NCBI RefSeq assembly: GCF_900111685.1
Contig: NZ_FOHX01000006.1
Location: 372,001 to 436,000 of the forward strand
Origin: Nonomuraea wenchangensis
GTDB lineage: Bacteria > Actinomycetota > Actinomycetes > Streptosporangiales > Streptosporangiaceae
DNA length: 64,000 bases
Reading direction: 5' to 3'
Below the pieces are notes generated by a model. The model saw nothing but the letters and a program-made list of their open reading frames with translations. It had not been told where the DNA came from and did not search any database. Below, one piece after another: positions 17,742 through 25,751 of this stretch. Positions within the stretch are counted from its first letter, which is position 1; every line of letters begins with the position of its first letter. Made by a program: the position numbers and the translations under genes.

Positions 17742-20084
17742 CTAGGCAGCGGCGACGACCGTTCCCGCGTCGCCGTTCACGGTCACGACCTGGCCGTCGG
17801 CCAGCGCGGACGTCCCCGCGCCCGTGCCCATGACGGCGGGGATGCCGTACTCCCGCGCCACGATGGCCGCGTGCGAGGCCGTCCCGCCGCTGTCCACGAC
17901 CACGGCCGCGGCCCGCTGGAACAGCGGCGTCCACGACGGGTTCGTGTATGGGCAGACGAGCACGTCGCCCGCAGCCAGCCGGCCGAACTCGGCGGGTTCC
18001 CTGATCACCTTCACCGGTCCGGTGGCGGTGCCCGCGCTCGCCGGGGCTCCGGCCACCAGCACGTCACCCCCCGCCGGCGCCGGAGGGAAGACCGCGGTGT
18101 GGTCGATGAGGCGTACGCCGGCCAGCTCCTCCCGCTTCGCCGCCCGCGCCCGCGCGAGCTCGCGCAACCGTGCCCCGTCCCGACCGGCCGGCGCGTCCTC
18201 GCCGCCGATCGCCTCCAGCTCCTCCAGCCGCAGGTGGAAGACGTCCTCGGGCCGGTCGAGCACGCCTGCCACGCACAGCCGCCGGCCCAGCTCGACGAGC
18301 GAGCGGCGCAGGACGGGCTGCGGCAACGTGAAGAAGAAGTGGCTGTCCTCGCGGAAGGCGATCCCGGCGCGGGCGGCGGCCACCCAGCGCCGCAGCCGCG
18401 CCCGCCGCCTCGGAGCACGCAGGAGCGGGTGGCCGAGCAGCCGGTCGAGGACGTCGTCGGCCTCCTCGGCCGCCGGCGCGGGGTGCGCGGCCAGCATCCC
18501 GACCAGGCCGAGCACGGTCTCCGGCGCGTCCGCCCAGGTGGGCGGGGTGACGAGGATGGGGCTGGCGGTCTCGCGGTGGCCGTACTCGCGCAGGAACTCC
18601 TCGAACGCGGCCATGAACTCGGCGGGCTTCGGGTCGGCGTCGAGCGCGCCGGTGCGGACGGCCAGCTCGGCCAGCCGTTCCAGCGCCCGGTTGGCCTCGC
18701 TCGTCCGGGTGACCGCGCCGGCCAGCAGCCCCGGGAAGAGCGGGCCCCGGCGCAGCAGCTTGACGGCCACCAGCAGGCGCAGCAGCGCGAGCCCGGTGCC
18801 CGGCAGGTAGTCGATGCGCAGGTCGGCCACCGGGGCGACCACGTCGAGCGCCTTCCTGGGTACGCGGATCAGCTCCCGCCACGGCAGCGCCCCGAGGTCC
18901 AGGGCGGCCAGGTCGCGCGCCGCCGCCAGGTAGCCGGTGAAGCGGCGGTCCTCGGTCCAGCGGGCGGGGTCGTACCGCCTGGCCTTGGCCGCGACGCGGA
19001 ACGGCGCCGTCAGCGCCCTGGCCGTCAGCCCCGGCTTCGGCGGGACGAGCGCGACGACGACGCCGTCCTCCTCGCGCAGGAACCCCTCGAACCCGCCCCG
19101 GACCCCGAACGCGCCGGTCACCCTGGCCATCAGCCCCGCCGGCCCGTACGGCAGCCAGGTCGTCATGTCGATCGGGTACGGCCGGACCGGCAGGTATTCG
19201 AGCAGGATGCCGGTGAGCCGGCGCTGAACCCGGTTGAGCCGGCCGGGCGGAGGCGGCGGCAGCGCCGTCATCGGCCGGGCCTGGAGCAGATGGAGGCGGC
19301 CGGCGGCGTAGGCCCATTCGATGTCCTGGGGGCGGCCGTAGTGGGCGGCGACCCGGCGGGCGAGCCCGGCCAGCTCCGTCACGACCGCGTCCGGCAGCCG
19401 CGAGGCGCCGTTCCCGGGGTCGCTCTCGTGGACGACCCCGCCTCCGGGGGCGCTGCGGACGACGACCTCGCCGCGACCCGGCCGGTAGTCGATGTGTCCC
19501 TCGCGGTCCACCTCGTAGTGGTCGGGCGTGACCAGGCCCGACACGACGGCCTCCCCGAGACCGGCCCCGGCGTCGATGACGATCCGCTCCCGCTCGCCCG
19601 TCACCGGATCGGCGGTGAACAGGACGCCCGCCGTGTCCGCCTCGACCATGCGCTGCACGACCACGGCGATGCTCACCCCGGCGTCGTCGATGCCGAGCCT
19701 GGCCCGGTAGGCGACGGCCCGTTCGGTGTGGAGTGAGCGCCAGCAGCGGCGTACCGCGTCGAGCAGGGCCTGCTCGCCCACCACGTTGAGGTAGGTGTCC
19801 TGCTGGCCGGCGAACGCGGCTCCCGGCAGGTCCTCGGCGGTCGCGCTGGAGCGTACGGCCACCGGCCCGGCTCCGAGCGCCGCGTACGCGGCGGCGATCT
19901 CCCGCCGCAGCTCGCCGGGCAGCTCGTCGTCCCGTCCTGCGAGGTCGTAGGCGTGCGTGGTGACGACGAAGCCGGGCGGCACGGGGAAGCCGTTCCTGAC
20001 CAGCTCGCCCAGGTTGGCGCCCTTGCCTCCGGCGAGGGGCAGGTCGGCGCGGCCGACGGCGTCCAGGGGCGCGACGAGTTTCAC
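17742..20084 (-). CDS. Rifampin phosphotransferase-like PEP/pyruvate-binding and PEP-utilising enzyme
   Basis: A 780-residue protein. Residues 1 to about 275 are the ATP-grasp PPDK_N domain (GGKGANLGELVRNGFPVPPGFVVTTHAY, RSSATAEDLPGAAFAGQQDTYLNV, PQDIEWAYAAGRLHLLQARP). A long middle domain follows. The C-terminus is the swivelling phosphohistidine domain with His738 in GGTASHAAIVAREYGIPAVMG, 42 residues from the end. It lacks the C-terminal PEP-binding TIM barrel of true PEP synthase and PPDK. This three-domain plan is that of rifampin phosphotransferase (Rph), which transfers a phosphate from ATP to the antibiotic. The neighbouring DHA2 exporter and TetR regulator fit a drug-response operon. 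The substrate is not proved. GTG start, overlapping the MFS stop by 4 nt. Confidence 0.8.
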   Translation of the reverse strand: MKLVAPLDAVGRADLPLAGGKGANLGELVRNGFPVPPGFVVTTHAYDLAGRDDELPGELRREIAAAYAALGAGPVAVRSSATAEDLPGAAFAGQQDTYLNVVGEQALLDAVRRCWRSLHTERAVAYRARLGIDDAGVSIAVVVQRMVEADTAGVLFTADPVTGERERIVIDAGAGLGEAVVSGLVTPDHYEVDREGHIDYRPGRGEVVVRSAPGGGVVHESDPGNGASRLPDAVVTELAGLARRVAAHYGRPQDIEWAYAAGRLHLLQARPMTALPPPPPGRLNRVQRRLTGILLEYLPVRPYPIDMTTWLPYGPAGLMARVTGAFGVRGGFEGFLREEDGVVVALVPPKPGLTARALTAPFRVAAKARRYDPARWTEDRRFTGYLAAARDLAALDLGALPWRELIRVPRKALDVVAPVADLRIDYLPGTGLALLRLLVAVKLLRRGPLFPGLLAGAVTRTSEANRALERLAELAVRTGALDADPKPAEFMAAFEEFLREYGHRETASPILVTPPTWADAPETVLGLVGMLAAHPAPAAEEADDVLDRLLGHPLLRAPRRRARLRRWVAAARAGIAFREDSHFFFTLPQPVLRRSLVELGRRLCVAGVLDRPEDVFHLRLEELEAIGGEDAPAGRDGARLRELARARAAKREELAGVRLIDHTAVFPPAPAGGDVLVAGAPASAGTATGPVKVIREPAEFGRLAAGDVLVCPYTNPSWTPLFQRAAAVVVDSGGTASHAAIVAREYGIPAVMGTGAGTSALADGQVVTVNGDAGTVVAAA

Positions 20085-21478
20085 GTGCTCTCCTTCACAG
20101 GGGTGTCATCGGCGTGGGCGGTCGTGCGGAGCGGGCGCGCCGGCAGCGCCAGCGCCAGCCCGAACGCCACGACCAGCAGCGGCGCCATGGCCCCGAACAC
20201 CGGGGGCACGGCCGTCGCGAACGACTCGCGCACGCCGTCGGGCAGCGCGGCCGGGGCGTCGGTGGCGGAGATCCCGGACCGCAGGGTGATGAACGCGCCC
20301 ACGACCGCGACCCCGGCCGACGCCCCGATCTGCCGGACGAACGTGACCGACGAGGTGGCCGTGCCGAGGTCGCCGTAGGGGACGGCGTTCTGCGCGGCCA
20401 GCAGCATGACCTGCATGACCAGCCCGACCCCCAGCCCGGTGACCAGCATGGACGCGGCCAGCGCGGGCGGCGAGCCGGCCGTGAGCCCGATGAGCGCGAG
20501 CCCGGCCGCGGCGACGGCGGTCCCGGCGACGGGGAACGGTTTGTAGCGGCCGGTCCTGGTGATCAGCCGTCCGGACACGGTCGTGGCGGCCACCACCCCG
20601 CCCATGAGCGCGGTCACCAGCAGCCCGGCCTCGGTGGCGCCGGCGCCGTGCGCGATCTGGAGGTAGGCCGGCATGTACGTGACCGTCCCGAACAGCGCGA
20701 ACCCGATGAGCAGGCTGATCGCCACGGGCACGGCGAAGGCCCGCTCGCGGAAGAGCCGCAGCGGCATGACGGGGTCGGCCGCGTACCTGGCGCTGACCAG
20801 CCAGCCCGCCAGCCCGCCCGCGGCCACCAGCAGATAGACCGGCTCGCGGGTCTGCCCGACCAGCACCACACCCACGACGAGAGCGCCGAGCGCGAGCGCC
20901 CCGGCCACGTCCAGGGGCCGCCGCCCGCCCTCCGGCCGCGGCAGCCGCAGCGCCACGGTGAGCAGGACCAGCGCCAGCAGCCCGAGCGGCGGGTAGAGCG
21001 CGAAGATCCACCGCCAGCTCACCCGGTCGATGAGGAACCCGCCGATCAGCGGACCGCCGACGGCGGCCAGGACGTACGCCGAGCCGAAGTAGCCGAGGAA
21101 ACGTCCCCGCTCGCGCGGGCTGACCAGCTCGCCGATGGCCGCCTGGGCGCCGATCATCAGCCCGCCGCCGCCCAGCCCCTGCACCGCACGGAACGCGATG
21201 AGCTGCGGCATCGACGTGGCGAGCGCGCACAGGACGGCCCCGGTCACGAAGACGACGACGGCGACCTGCAGCGTCGGCTTGCGGCCGTAGCGGTCGCCGA
21301 GCTTGCCGTAGACCGGCATGGCGACGGTGGCGGCGACGAGGTAGGCGGTGACGACGCCGGGCATCTGGTCGAGCCCGCCGAGGTCACCGGCCACGACCGG
21401 CAGCGCGGGAGCCATGATCGTCTGATCGAGCGCCGCCATCAGCATGGCCAGGATCAGCCCGGTCACCACCAACCCCAT
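20081..21478 (-). CDS. DHA2-family MFS drug exporter
   Basis: A 465-residue major facilitator protein, probably with 14 transmembrane segments as in the EmrB/QacA (DHA2) group. Motif D1 is LDQTIMAPALPVVAGDLGG in helix 1, motif A is GKLGDRYGRKP, motif B is RAVQGLGGGGLM, and the antiporter motif C is GGPLIGGFLIDRVSWRWIF. It should export hydrophobic drugs or a secondary metabolite in exchange for protons. It is the first gene of the operon with the phosphotransferase-like enzyme and TetR, reached directly from the palindrome 14 nt upstream of its start. Confidence 0.9.
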   Translation of the reverse strand: MGLVVTGLILAMLMAALDQTIMAPALPVVAGDLGGLDQMPGVVTAYLVAATVAMPVYGKLGDRYGRKPTLQVAVVVFVTGAVLCALATSMPQLIAFRAVQGLGGGGLMIGAQAAIGELVSPRERGRFLGYFGSAYVLAAVGGPLIGGFLIDRVSWRWIFALYPPLGLLALVLLTVALRLPRPEGGRRPLDVAGALALGALVVGVVLVGQTREPVYLLVAAGGLAGWLVSARYAADPVMPLRLFRERAFAVPVAISLLIGFALFGTVTYMPAYLQIAHGAGATEAGLLVTALMGGVVAATTVSGRLITRTGRYKPFPVAGTAVAAAGLALIGLTAGSPPALAASMLVTGLGVGLVMQVMLLAAQNAVPYGDLGTATSSVTFVRQIGASAGVAVVGAFITLRSGISATDAPAALPDGVRESFATAVPPVFGAMAPLLVVAFGLALALPARPLRTTAHADDTPVKEST

Positions 21479-21491
21479 GACGCCTCCCCAT

Positions 21492-21512
21492 TAGTGAACG
21501 AACCGTTCTCTA
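21492..21512. promoter_or_regulatory. TetR-type operator of the efflux operon
   Basis: Half-sites TAGTGAACG and CGTTCTCTA surround a 3-nt AAC centre; 8 of 9 positions are complementary and the inner GAACG/CGTTC is perfect. The site begins 14 nt before the start of the exporter, where bound protein would block transcription. It is the only such palindrome beside the three-gene operon that ends in a TetR gene. Confidence 0.72.
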
Positions 21513-21634
21513 TCGAAGAGTAGATCCACCGGCGCCCGAATTCAACACCTCATGAATATCCGTTCCGCTCGGCGGCGATGAGTTGCGGGAGGCCCGCTGG
21601 TCCAACCCGGAAGGACAACGTCGAGGAGGTCCCG

Positions 21635-22204
21635 ATGGGTGCGGTGGTGCTGTACAAGAGCATGTCGCTGGACGGCTACGTCGCCGGTCCCGGCGTCGGC
21701 GCGGAGCATCCCATGGGCAGGGGCGGCACGCGGCTGCACGACTGGATGTTCACCGACCAGCCCGACCCGCGCGACGAAGAGGTCCTCGCCGCGATGACGG
21801 CTTCGGTCGGCGCGGTCGTGGTCGGCAGGCGCACGTTCGACGTCGGCCTGCCGCACTGGCAGGACACCCCTTATCCGGCGCCCACCTTCGTGCTCACCCA
21901 CCGGACCCGCGACGAACTCGTCATGAAGAGCGCGACGTTCACCTTCGTCACCGCCGGCGTCGAGGCCGCGCTGAAGGCCGCCCGGAACGCGGCCGGCGAC
22001 AAGGACGTGATCGTGATGGGCGCCGGGACAGGACGACAGTTCCTGCGCGCCGGACTGCTGGACGAACTGCTGATCAACCTGGTTCCGGTCGTGCTGGGGT
22101 CTGGAATCCGGTTGCTGGAAGACCTCCCGCACATCGAGTTGACCCGCACGCAGGTGATCGCCTCCGACGCGGTCACGCACCTGCGGTTCCGGGTCGTGAA
22201 GTGA
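21635..22204 (+). CDS. Dihydrofolate reductase-fold (RibD C-terminal) family protein
   Basis: A 189-residue protein of the RibD_C/DHFR-like group: KSMSLDGYVAGP at the N-terminus, VGAVVVGRRTFDVG in the middle, and the NADPH-binding VIVMGAGTGRQFLRAGLLDELLINLVPVVLGSGIRLLEDLP. These stand-alone proteins are common in actinobacteria and are presumed NADPH-dependent reductases of unknown substrate. They are not folate-pathway DHFRs. The ATG at 21635 has GAGGAGGT 5 nt upstream, better than an upstream in-frame start. Confidence 0.88.
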   Translation: MGAVVLYKSMSLDGYVAGPGVGAEHPMGRGGTRLHDWMFTDQPDPRDEEVLAAMTASVGAVVVGRRTFDVGLPHWQDTPYPAPTFVLTHRTRDELVMKSATFTFVTAGVEAALKAARNAAGDKDVIVMGAGTGRQFLRAGLLDELLINLVPVVLGSGIRLLEDLPHIELTRTQVIASDAVTHLRFRVVK

Positions 22205-22278
22205 CGTTCCGCGGCACGGAGAGCGCGGGCGTCCCCGACTGGATAGAGCCGATAACCGTCGGCTCCGCGCCGAGCCTT

Positions 22279-22295
22279 GGCTACATTGTGTAGCC
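22279..22295. promoter_or_regulatory. Palindrome overlapping a predicted -10 before the XRE gene
   Basis: GGCTACA-TTG-TGTAGCC has perfect 7-nt arms. TACATT (22282-22287) inside it matches TANNNT, so a bound repressor would cover the -10. It lies about 75 nt before the XRE gene and is a likely autoregulatory site. A second small inverted pair, GGCTC/GAGCC, precedes it at 22261-22276. Confidence 0.5.
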
Positions 22296-22369
22296 GATCG
22301 ACTTCGCGACGCCATCAGCCGTCCCGGCGAAAGCCCTGTCGGGGCGGCGGCGACCCCCCAGGAGGTCAG

Positions 22370-23194
22370 ATGCCAAAGGAAAGCGAGCTATGCCCGTCTG
22401 ACTCGCCGACCGCACTCTTCGGCTTCGAGCTGCGGCGACATCGAAAGGCCCGAGGCTGGTCCCAGATCCGCCTGTCGAAGGCGGTGCCCTACTCCGTCGG
22501 GACGATCAGCATGATCGAGACGGCCAGGCGGTCACCGACCGAGGAGTTCGCCCGCCACTGCGACGAGGCGCTGGAAGCGGAAGGCGCCCTGATGCGGCTC
22601 TGGCCGATGGTCAGCCACGCCTCGGCCCCTCCATGGTTCCGGCCCTGGCTCGACGCGGAGGCCACGGCGGAGGCGATCCGGTCTTGGGAGCCCCTGGTGG
22701 TCCCCGGCCTGCTCCAGACCGAGGACTACGCGCGGGCGATACTGAGCGGTGAGCCCGGCGCGACGACGGAGGAGATCGAAGCACACGTCATCGCCCGCAT
22801 GGAGCGCCAGTCCATCCTCCACCGGCCCAAGCCCCCGATGCTCTGGGCGGTCGTCGACGAGGGAGTTCTGCACCGCCCGATCGGCAGCCGCGCGGTGATG
22901 GCCGCCCAACTCGCCCACCTTGTCGAACTCGGCACCGCGCCGCGGATCACCATTCAGATCCTTCCGCTCAGCGCGCGTTCCACGACCGGGCTGCTCGGCG
23001 GCTTCGCCATCAGCCAAGCGCACGGAGCCCCTGACACGGCCTACGTCGAAGCCGCTTCCGACGCCCAGGTGACCGACTGGCCAGAAAGCGTCAGGATCCT
23101 GGCGTTCAGGTACGAAGGGATCCGTTCCGAAGCTCTCTCTCAACGGGAATCCATCAGATTGATCGAGGAGACGATGCAACGATGGACGAGTTGA
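22370..23194 (+). CDS. XRE-family helix-turn-helix regulator with DUF5753
   Basis: A 274-residue protein with an N-terminal HTH_3-type domain (GFELRRHRKARGWSQIRLSKAVPYSVGTISMIETARRSPTEEFARHCDEAL) and the DUF5753 domain characteristic of actinobacteria (RSWEPLVVPGLLQTEDYARAIL, ARMERQSILHRPKPPMLWAVVDEGVLHRPIGS, ITIQILPLSAR). Such proteins occur in many paralogues beside small DUF397 proteins, as in the WhiJ-type loci of Streptomyces, and are linked to development and antibiotic control. The start ATG 22370 has AGGAGGTC 5 nt upstream. The end overlaps the DUF397 gene by 13 nt. Confidence 0.92.
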   Translation: MPKESELCPSDSPTALFGFELRRHRKARGWSQIRLSKAVPYSVGTISMIETARRSPTEEFARHCDEALEAEGALMRLWPMVSHASAPPWFRPWLDAEATAEAIRSWEPLVVPGLLQTEDYARAILSGEPGATTEEIEAHVIARMERQSILHRPKPPMLWAVVDEGVLHRPIGSRAVMAAQLAHLVELGTAPRITIQILPLSARSTTGLLGGFAISQAHGAPDTAYVEAASDAQVTDWPESVRILAFRYEGIRSEALSQRESIRLIEETMQRWTS

Positions 23195-23394
23195 CCCGAG
23201 CGCTCCGTGCGGCCACGTGGACCAAGTCTTCTCACTCGGGCAGCAACGGCGGCAACTGCGTCGAGATCGCCACGCTCGCCGGGGGACACCGCGGCGTGCG
23301 CGACAGCAAGAACCCCACCGGCCCGGCCCTGGTCTTCACCCCGGGCGAATGGGACGCCTTCATCAACGGAGTGAAGGACGGCGAGTTCGACTAG
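23182..23394 (+). CDS. DUF397-domain small protein
   Basis: A 70-residue protein with the typical DUF397 sequence ATWTKSSHSGSNGGNCVEIATLAGGHRGVRDSKNPTGPALVFTPGEWDAFINGVKDGEFD. It overlaps the XRE gene by 13 nt and is translated with it. DUF397 proteins are thought to act as partners or antagonists of the adjacent XRE/DUF5753 regulator; the molecular role is not settled. Confidence 0.93.
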   Translation: MDELTRALRAATWTKSSHSGSNGGNCVEIATLAGGHRGVRDSKNPTGPALVFTPGEWDAFINGVKDGEFD

Positions 23395-23412
23395 ACGCAG
23401 CGAACGATCACC

Positions 23413-23448
23413 CGAGAAGGCCCTCCGACCATGCTCAGGGCCTTCTCG
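23413..23448. terminator. Bidirectional terminator between DUF397 and leuA
   Basis: CGAGAAGGCCCT (23413-23424) and AGGGCCTTCTCG (23437-23448) form a perfect 12-bp stem with a 12-nt loop, in the 74-nt gap between two convergent genes. Confidence 0.85.
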
Positions 23449-23468
23449 GAGTCTCGTCCCCTGCAGCG

Positions 23469-25175
23469 TCAGCGGGAGGCGCGGTTGACCGCCGAGATGA
23501 TGGCCTTGAGCGAGGCGGTGGTGGTGTTGGCGTCGATGCCGACGCCCCACAGCACCTCGCCGTTGACGTCGCACTCCAGGTAGGAGGCGGCTTTGGCGTC
23601 GCTGCCCGCGCTCATCGCGTGCTCCGAGTAGTCGAGCACCCGTACGTCGATGCCGACGCCGCCGAGTGCGTCGATGAAGGCCGAGATCGGGCCGTTGCCG
23701 GTGCCGCTGACCTCGCGGATCTCGCCGTCGAGGCGGACGTCGGCGCTGATGCGGTCCTTGTCGTCGACCGTGGACTCGCCGCGGTGCGCCATCAGGCTCA
23801 GCCGGCCCCAGCGGTGGGCCGGGTTGGGGAGGTATTCGTCGCGGAAGATCTCGTACATCTCGGCGGGGCTGACCTCGCCGCCCTCGCTGTCGGTGCGGGC
23901 CTGCACGACCTTGGAGAACTCGATCTGCAGCCGGCGCGGCAGGTCGAGCTGGTGGTCGGACTTCATGATGTACGCCACGCCGCCCTTGCCGGACTGGCTG
24001 TTGACCCGGATCACGGCCTCGTACGTGCGCCCGATGTCCTTCGGGTCGATCGGCAGGTAGGGGACCGCCCACGCGAACTCGTCCACCGGGGTCCCGGCCG
24101 CCGCGGCGTCGCGCTCCAGGTGCTCGAAGCCCTTCTTGATGGCGTCCTGGTGGGAGCCGGAGAAGGCGGTGTAGACCAGCTCGCCGCCCCACGGGTGGCG
24201 CGGGTGCACGGGAAGCTGGTTGCAGTATTCGGTGACGCGGCGGATCTCGTCGATGTCACTGAAGTCGATCTCGGGGTCGACGCCCTGGGAGAACAGGTTC
24301 ATGCCGAGCGTGACCAGGCAGACGTTGCCGGTGCGCTCGCCGTTGCCGAACAGGCAGCCCTCGATGCGGTCGGCGCCGGCCATGTAGCCGAGCTCGGCGG
24401 CGGCGACGGCGGTGCCGCGGTCGTTGTGCGGGTGCAGCGACAGCACGATCGAGTCGCGGTGGCGCAGGTTGCGGCTCATCCACTCGATCTGGTCGGCGTA
24501 GATGTTGGGGGTGGCCATCTCGACCGTGGCGGGCAGGTTGATGATGACCTTGCGGTCGGGGGTGGGCTGCCACACCTCGTTGACGGCGTCGCAGACCTCG
24601 ACGGCGTACTCCAGCTCGGTGCCGGTGAACGACTCCGGTGAGTACTCGAAGAAGACGTCCACGTCGCTCGCGTCGGCGAGCTTCTTCACCAGCTTGGCGC
24701 CCTCGACAGCGATCGCGGTGATGCCCTCCTTGTCCTGGCCGAAGACGACCCGGCGCTGCAGGGTGGAGGTGGAGTTGTAGAGGTGGACGATGGCCTGCTT
24801 GGCGCCCTCCAGCGACTCGAAGGTGCGCTCGATGAGCTCGGGCCTCGCCTGGGTCAGGACCTGGATGACGACGTCGCCGGGGATGCGGTCCTCTTCGATG
24901 ATCTGCCGGACGAAGTCGAAGTCGGTCTGCGAGGCGGCGGGGAAGCCGACCTCGATCTCCTTGTAGCCCAGGCGTACCAGCAGCTCGAACATCTGGAGCT
25001 TGCGGTGGGAGTCCATCGGGTCGATCAGCGCCTGGTTGCCGTCGCGCAGGTCCACCGCGCACCAGCGGGGCGCCTTGGTGATGACCTTGTCGGGCCAGGT
25101 GCGGTCGGTCAGCCGGACGGGCTCGAAAGGCTGGTAGCGATGGATCGGCATCCGGCTGGGTCGCTGAGCGGTCAT
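23469..25175 (-). CDS. leuA: 2-Isopropylmalate synthase
   Basis: A 568-residue enzyme that condenses acetyl-CoA and 2-oxoisovalerate, the first committed step of leucine synthesis. The catalytic TIM barrel carries the metal-binding Asp in CAVDLRDGNQALIDPM and the HPHNDRGTAVAAAELG motif with the metal His residues. The C-terminal LeuA regulatory domain (GPISAFIDALGGVGIDVRVLDYSEHAMSAGSDAKAASYLECDV) binds leucine for feedback inhibition. The length fits the long actinobacterial LeuA type. The ATG is preceded by GAGGAG. Upstream lies a leucine-rich leader peptide and hairpin, so control by attenuation is likely. Confidence 0.96.
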   Translation of the reverse strand: MTAQRPSRMPIHRYQPFEPVRLTDRTWPDKVITKAPRWCAVDLRDGNQALIDPMDSHRKLQMFELLVRLGYKEIEVGFPAASQTDFDFVRQIIEEDRIPGDVVIQVLTQARPELIERTFESLEGAKQAIVHLYNSTSTLQRRVVFGQDKEGITAIAVEGAKLVKKLADASDVDVFFEYSPESFTGTELEYAVEVCDAVNEVWQPTPDRKVIINLPATVEMATPNIYADQIEWMSRNLRHRDSIVLSLHPHNDRGTAVAAAELGYMAGADRIEGCLFGNGERTGNVCLVTLGMNLFSQGVDPEIDFSDIDEIRRVTEYCNQLPVHPRHPWGGELVYTAFSGSHQDAIKKGFEHLERDAAAAGTPVDEFAWAVPYLPIDPKDIGRTYEAVIRVNSQSGKGGVAYIMKSDHQLDLPRRLQIEFSKVVQARTDSEGGEVSPAEMYEIFRDEYLPNPAHRWGRLSLMAHRGESTVDDKDRISADVRLDGEIREVSGTGNGPISAFIDALGGVGIDVRVLDYSEHAMSAGSDAKAASYLECDVNGEVLWGVGIDANTTTASLKAIISAVNRASR

Positions 25176-25230
25176 GGTCGTTGCTCCTCGTCGGGCGGTT
25201 CAGGAAAGGAAGCGGCCGACGCGCATGACT

Positions 25231-25250
25231 GGCTCCGCGACGAGGGAGCC
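25231..25250 (-). promoter_or_regulatory. Attenuator hairpin before leuA
   Basis: On the minus strand GGCTCC (25250-25245) pairs with GGAGCC (25236-25231) around an 8-nt loop. The same GGCTCC occurs again inside the leader peptide codons (25289-25284), so GGAGCC can pair with either copy. That gives mutually exclusive folds, as expected for translation-controlled attenuation. A further palindrome, GGCCTT-T-AAGGCC, spans the leader-peptide stop. There is no U-tract after the hairpin, so termination could be factor-dependent. Confidence 0.55.
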
Positions 25251-25254
25251 GGCC

Positions 25255-25299
25255 TTAAAGGCCCTCGCCGCGGCAGCTAAGAAGGAGCCCGCGCAGCAT
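25255..25299 (-). CDS. leuL: leuA leader peptide
   Basis: A 14-codon frame, MLRGLLLSCRGEGL followed by TAA, lies 80 nt upstream of leuA on the same strand. Five of its 14 residues are leucine, three of them consecutive (CTC CTT CTT); CTT is otherwise rare in this high-GC DNA. TAGCGT stands 7 nt before the ATG, so the peptide probably starts a leaderless transcript. Ribosome stalling at the leucine codons would cover the upstream GGCTCC segment and change the hairpin choice. No other function is expected for the peptide. Confidence 0.7.
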   Translation of the reverse strand: MLRGLLLSCRGEGL

Positions 25300-25442
25300 G
25301 TCTTGCACGCTATCAGACGTCTCGGGATGCGCCGTGCGTTATCTCAGATCCCGAGAAAGGTCGTGTCGGAGCTCACTTCCCGACGAGCGCGGCTCCGCCC
25401 CGCCGCTACGCCGGGCGCCGGTGTGTTCCGTCCCGTTCGGAT

Positions 25443-25454
25443 TAGAGTTTTCGC
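25443..25454 (+). promoter_or_regulatory. Leaderless -10 element of the DUF2630 gene
   Basis: TAGAGT (25443-25448) lies exactly 6 nt before the ATG at 25455, with no ribosome binding site. The rest of the interval 25176-25454 is accounted for by the leuA leader on the opposite strand. Confidence 0.55.
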
Positions 25455-25700
25455 ATGCGTGATGACGAGATTCTGACGAGGATCAGCGCCCTGGTCGACG
25501 AGGAGCACCAGTTGCGCGAGAAGCTCTCGGCCGGCGAGGTGACGACGGACGACGAGCACAACCGCGTCAAGGAGCTGGAGGCGGCGCTCGACCAGTGCTG
25601 GGACCTGCTGAGGCAGCGCCGCGCCCGGCGCGGCGCGGGCGAGGACCCGGACGAGGCCGCGGTCCGCCCGGCCGGCCAGGTGGAGAACTACCGTCAGTAG
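25455..25700 (+). CDS. DUF2630-family small protein
   Basis: An 81-residue charged, helical protein (DDEILTRISALVDEEHQLREKLSAGEVTTDDEHNRVKELEAALDQCWDLLRQRRARR), probably a two-helix coiled coil. It matches the actinobacterial DUF2630 family, which has no known function. No signal peptide or membrane segment is present. The predicted mRNA is leaderless. It is monocistronic or read with the acetyltransferase gene 51 nt downstream. Confidence 0.85.
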   Translation: MRDDEILTRISALVDEEHQLREKLSAGEVTTDDEHNRVKELEAALDQCWDLLRQRRARRGAGEDPDEAAVRPAGQVENYRQ

Positions 25701-25751
25701 CCGCGCGGAAATCGGTGGCAGGCGCCGCCCGGGGTGCGCTTTGCTGACGGG

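Noticed and set aside
17742..20084. Phosphoenolpyruvate synthase or PPDK
   Set aside because: The C-terminal PEP-binding barrel is missing and the phosphohistidine domain is at the very end of the protein.
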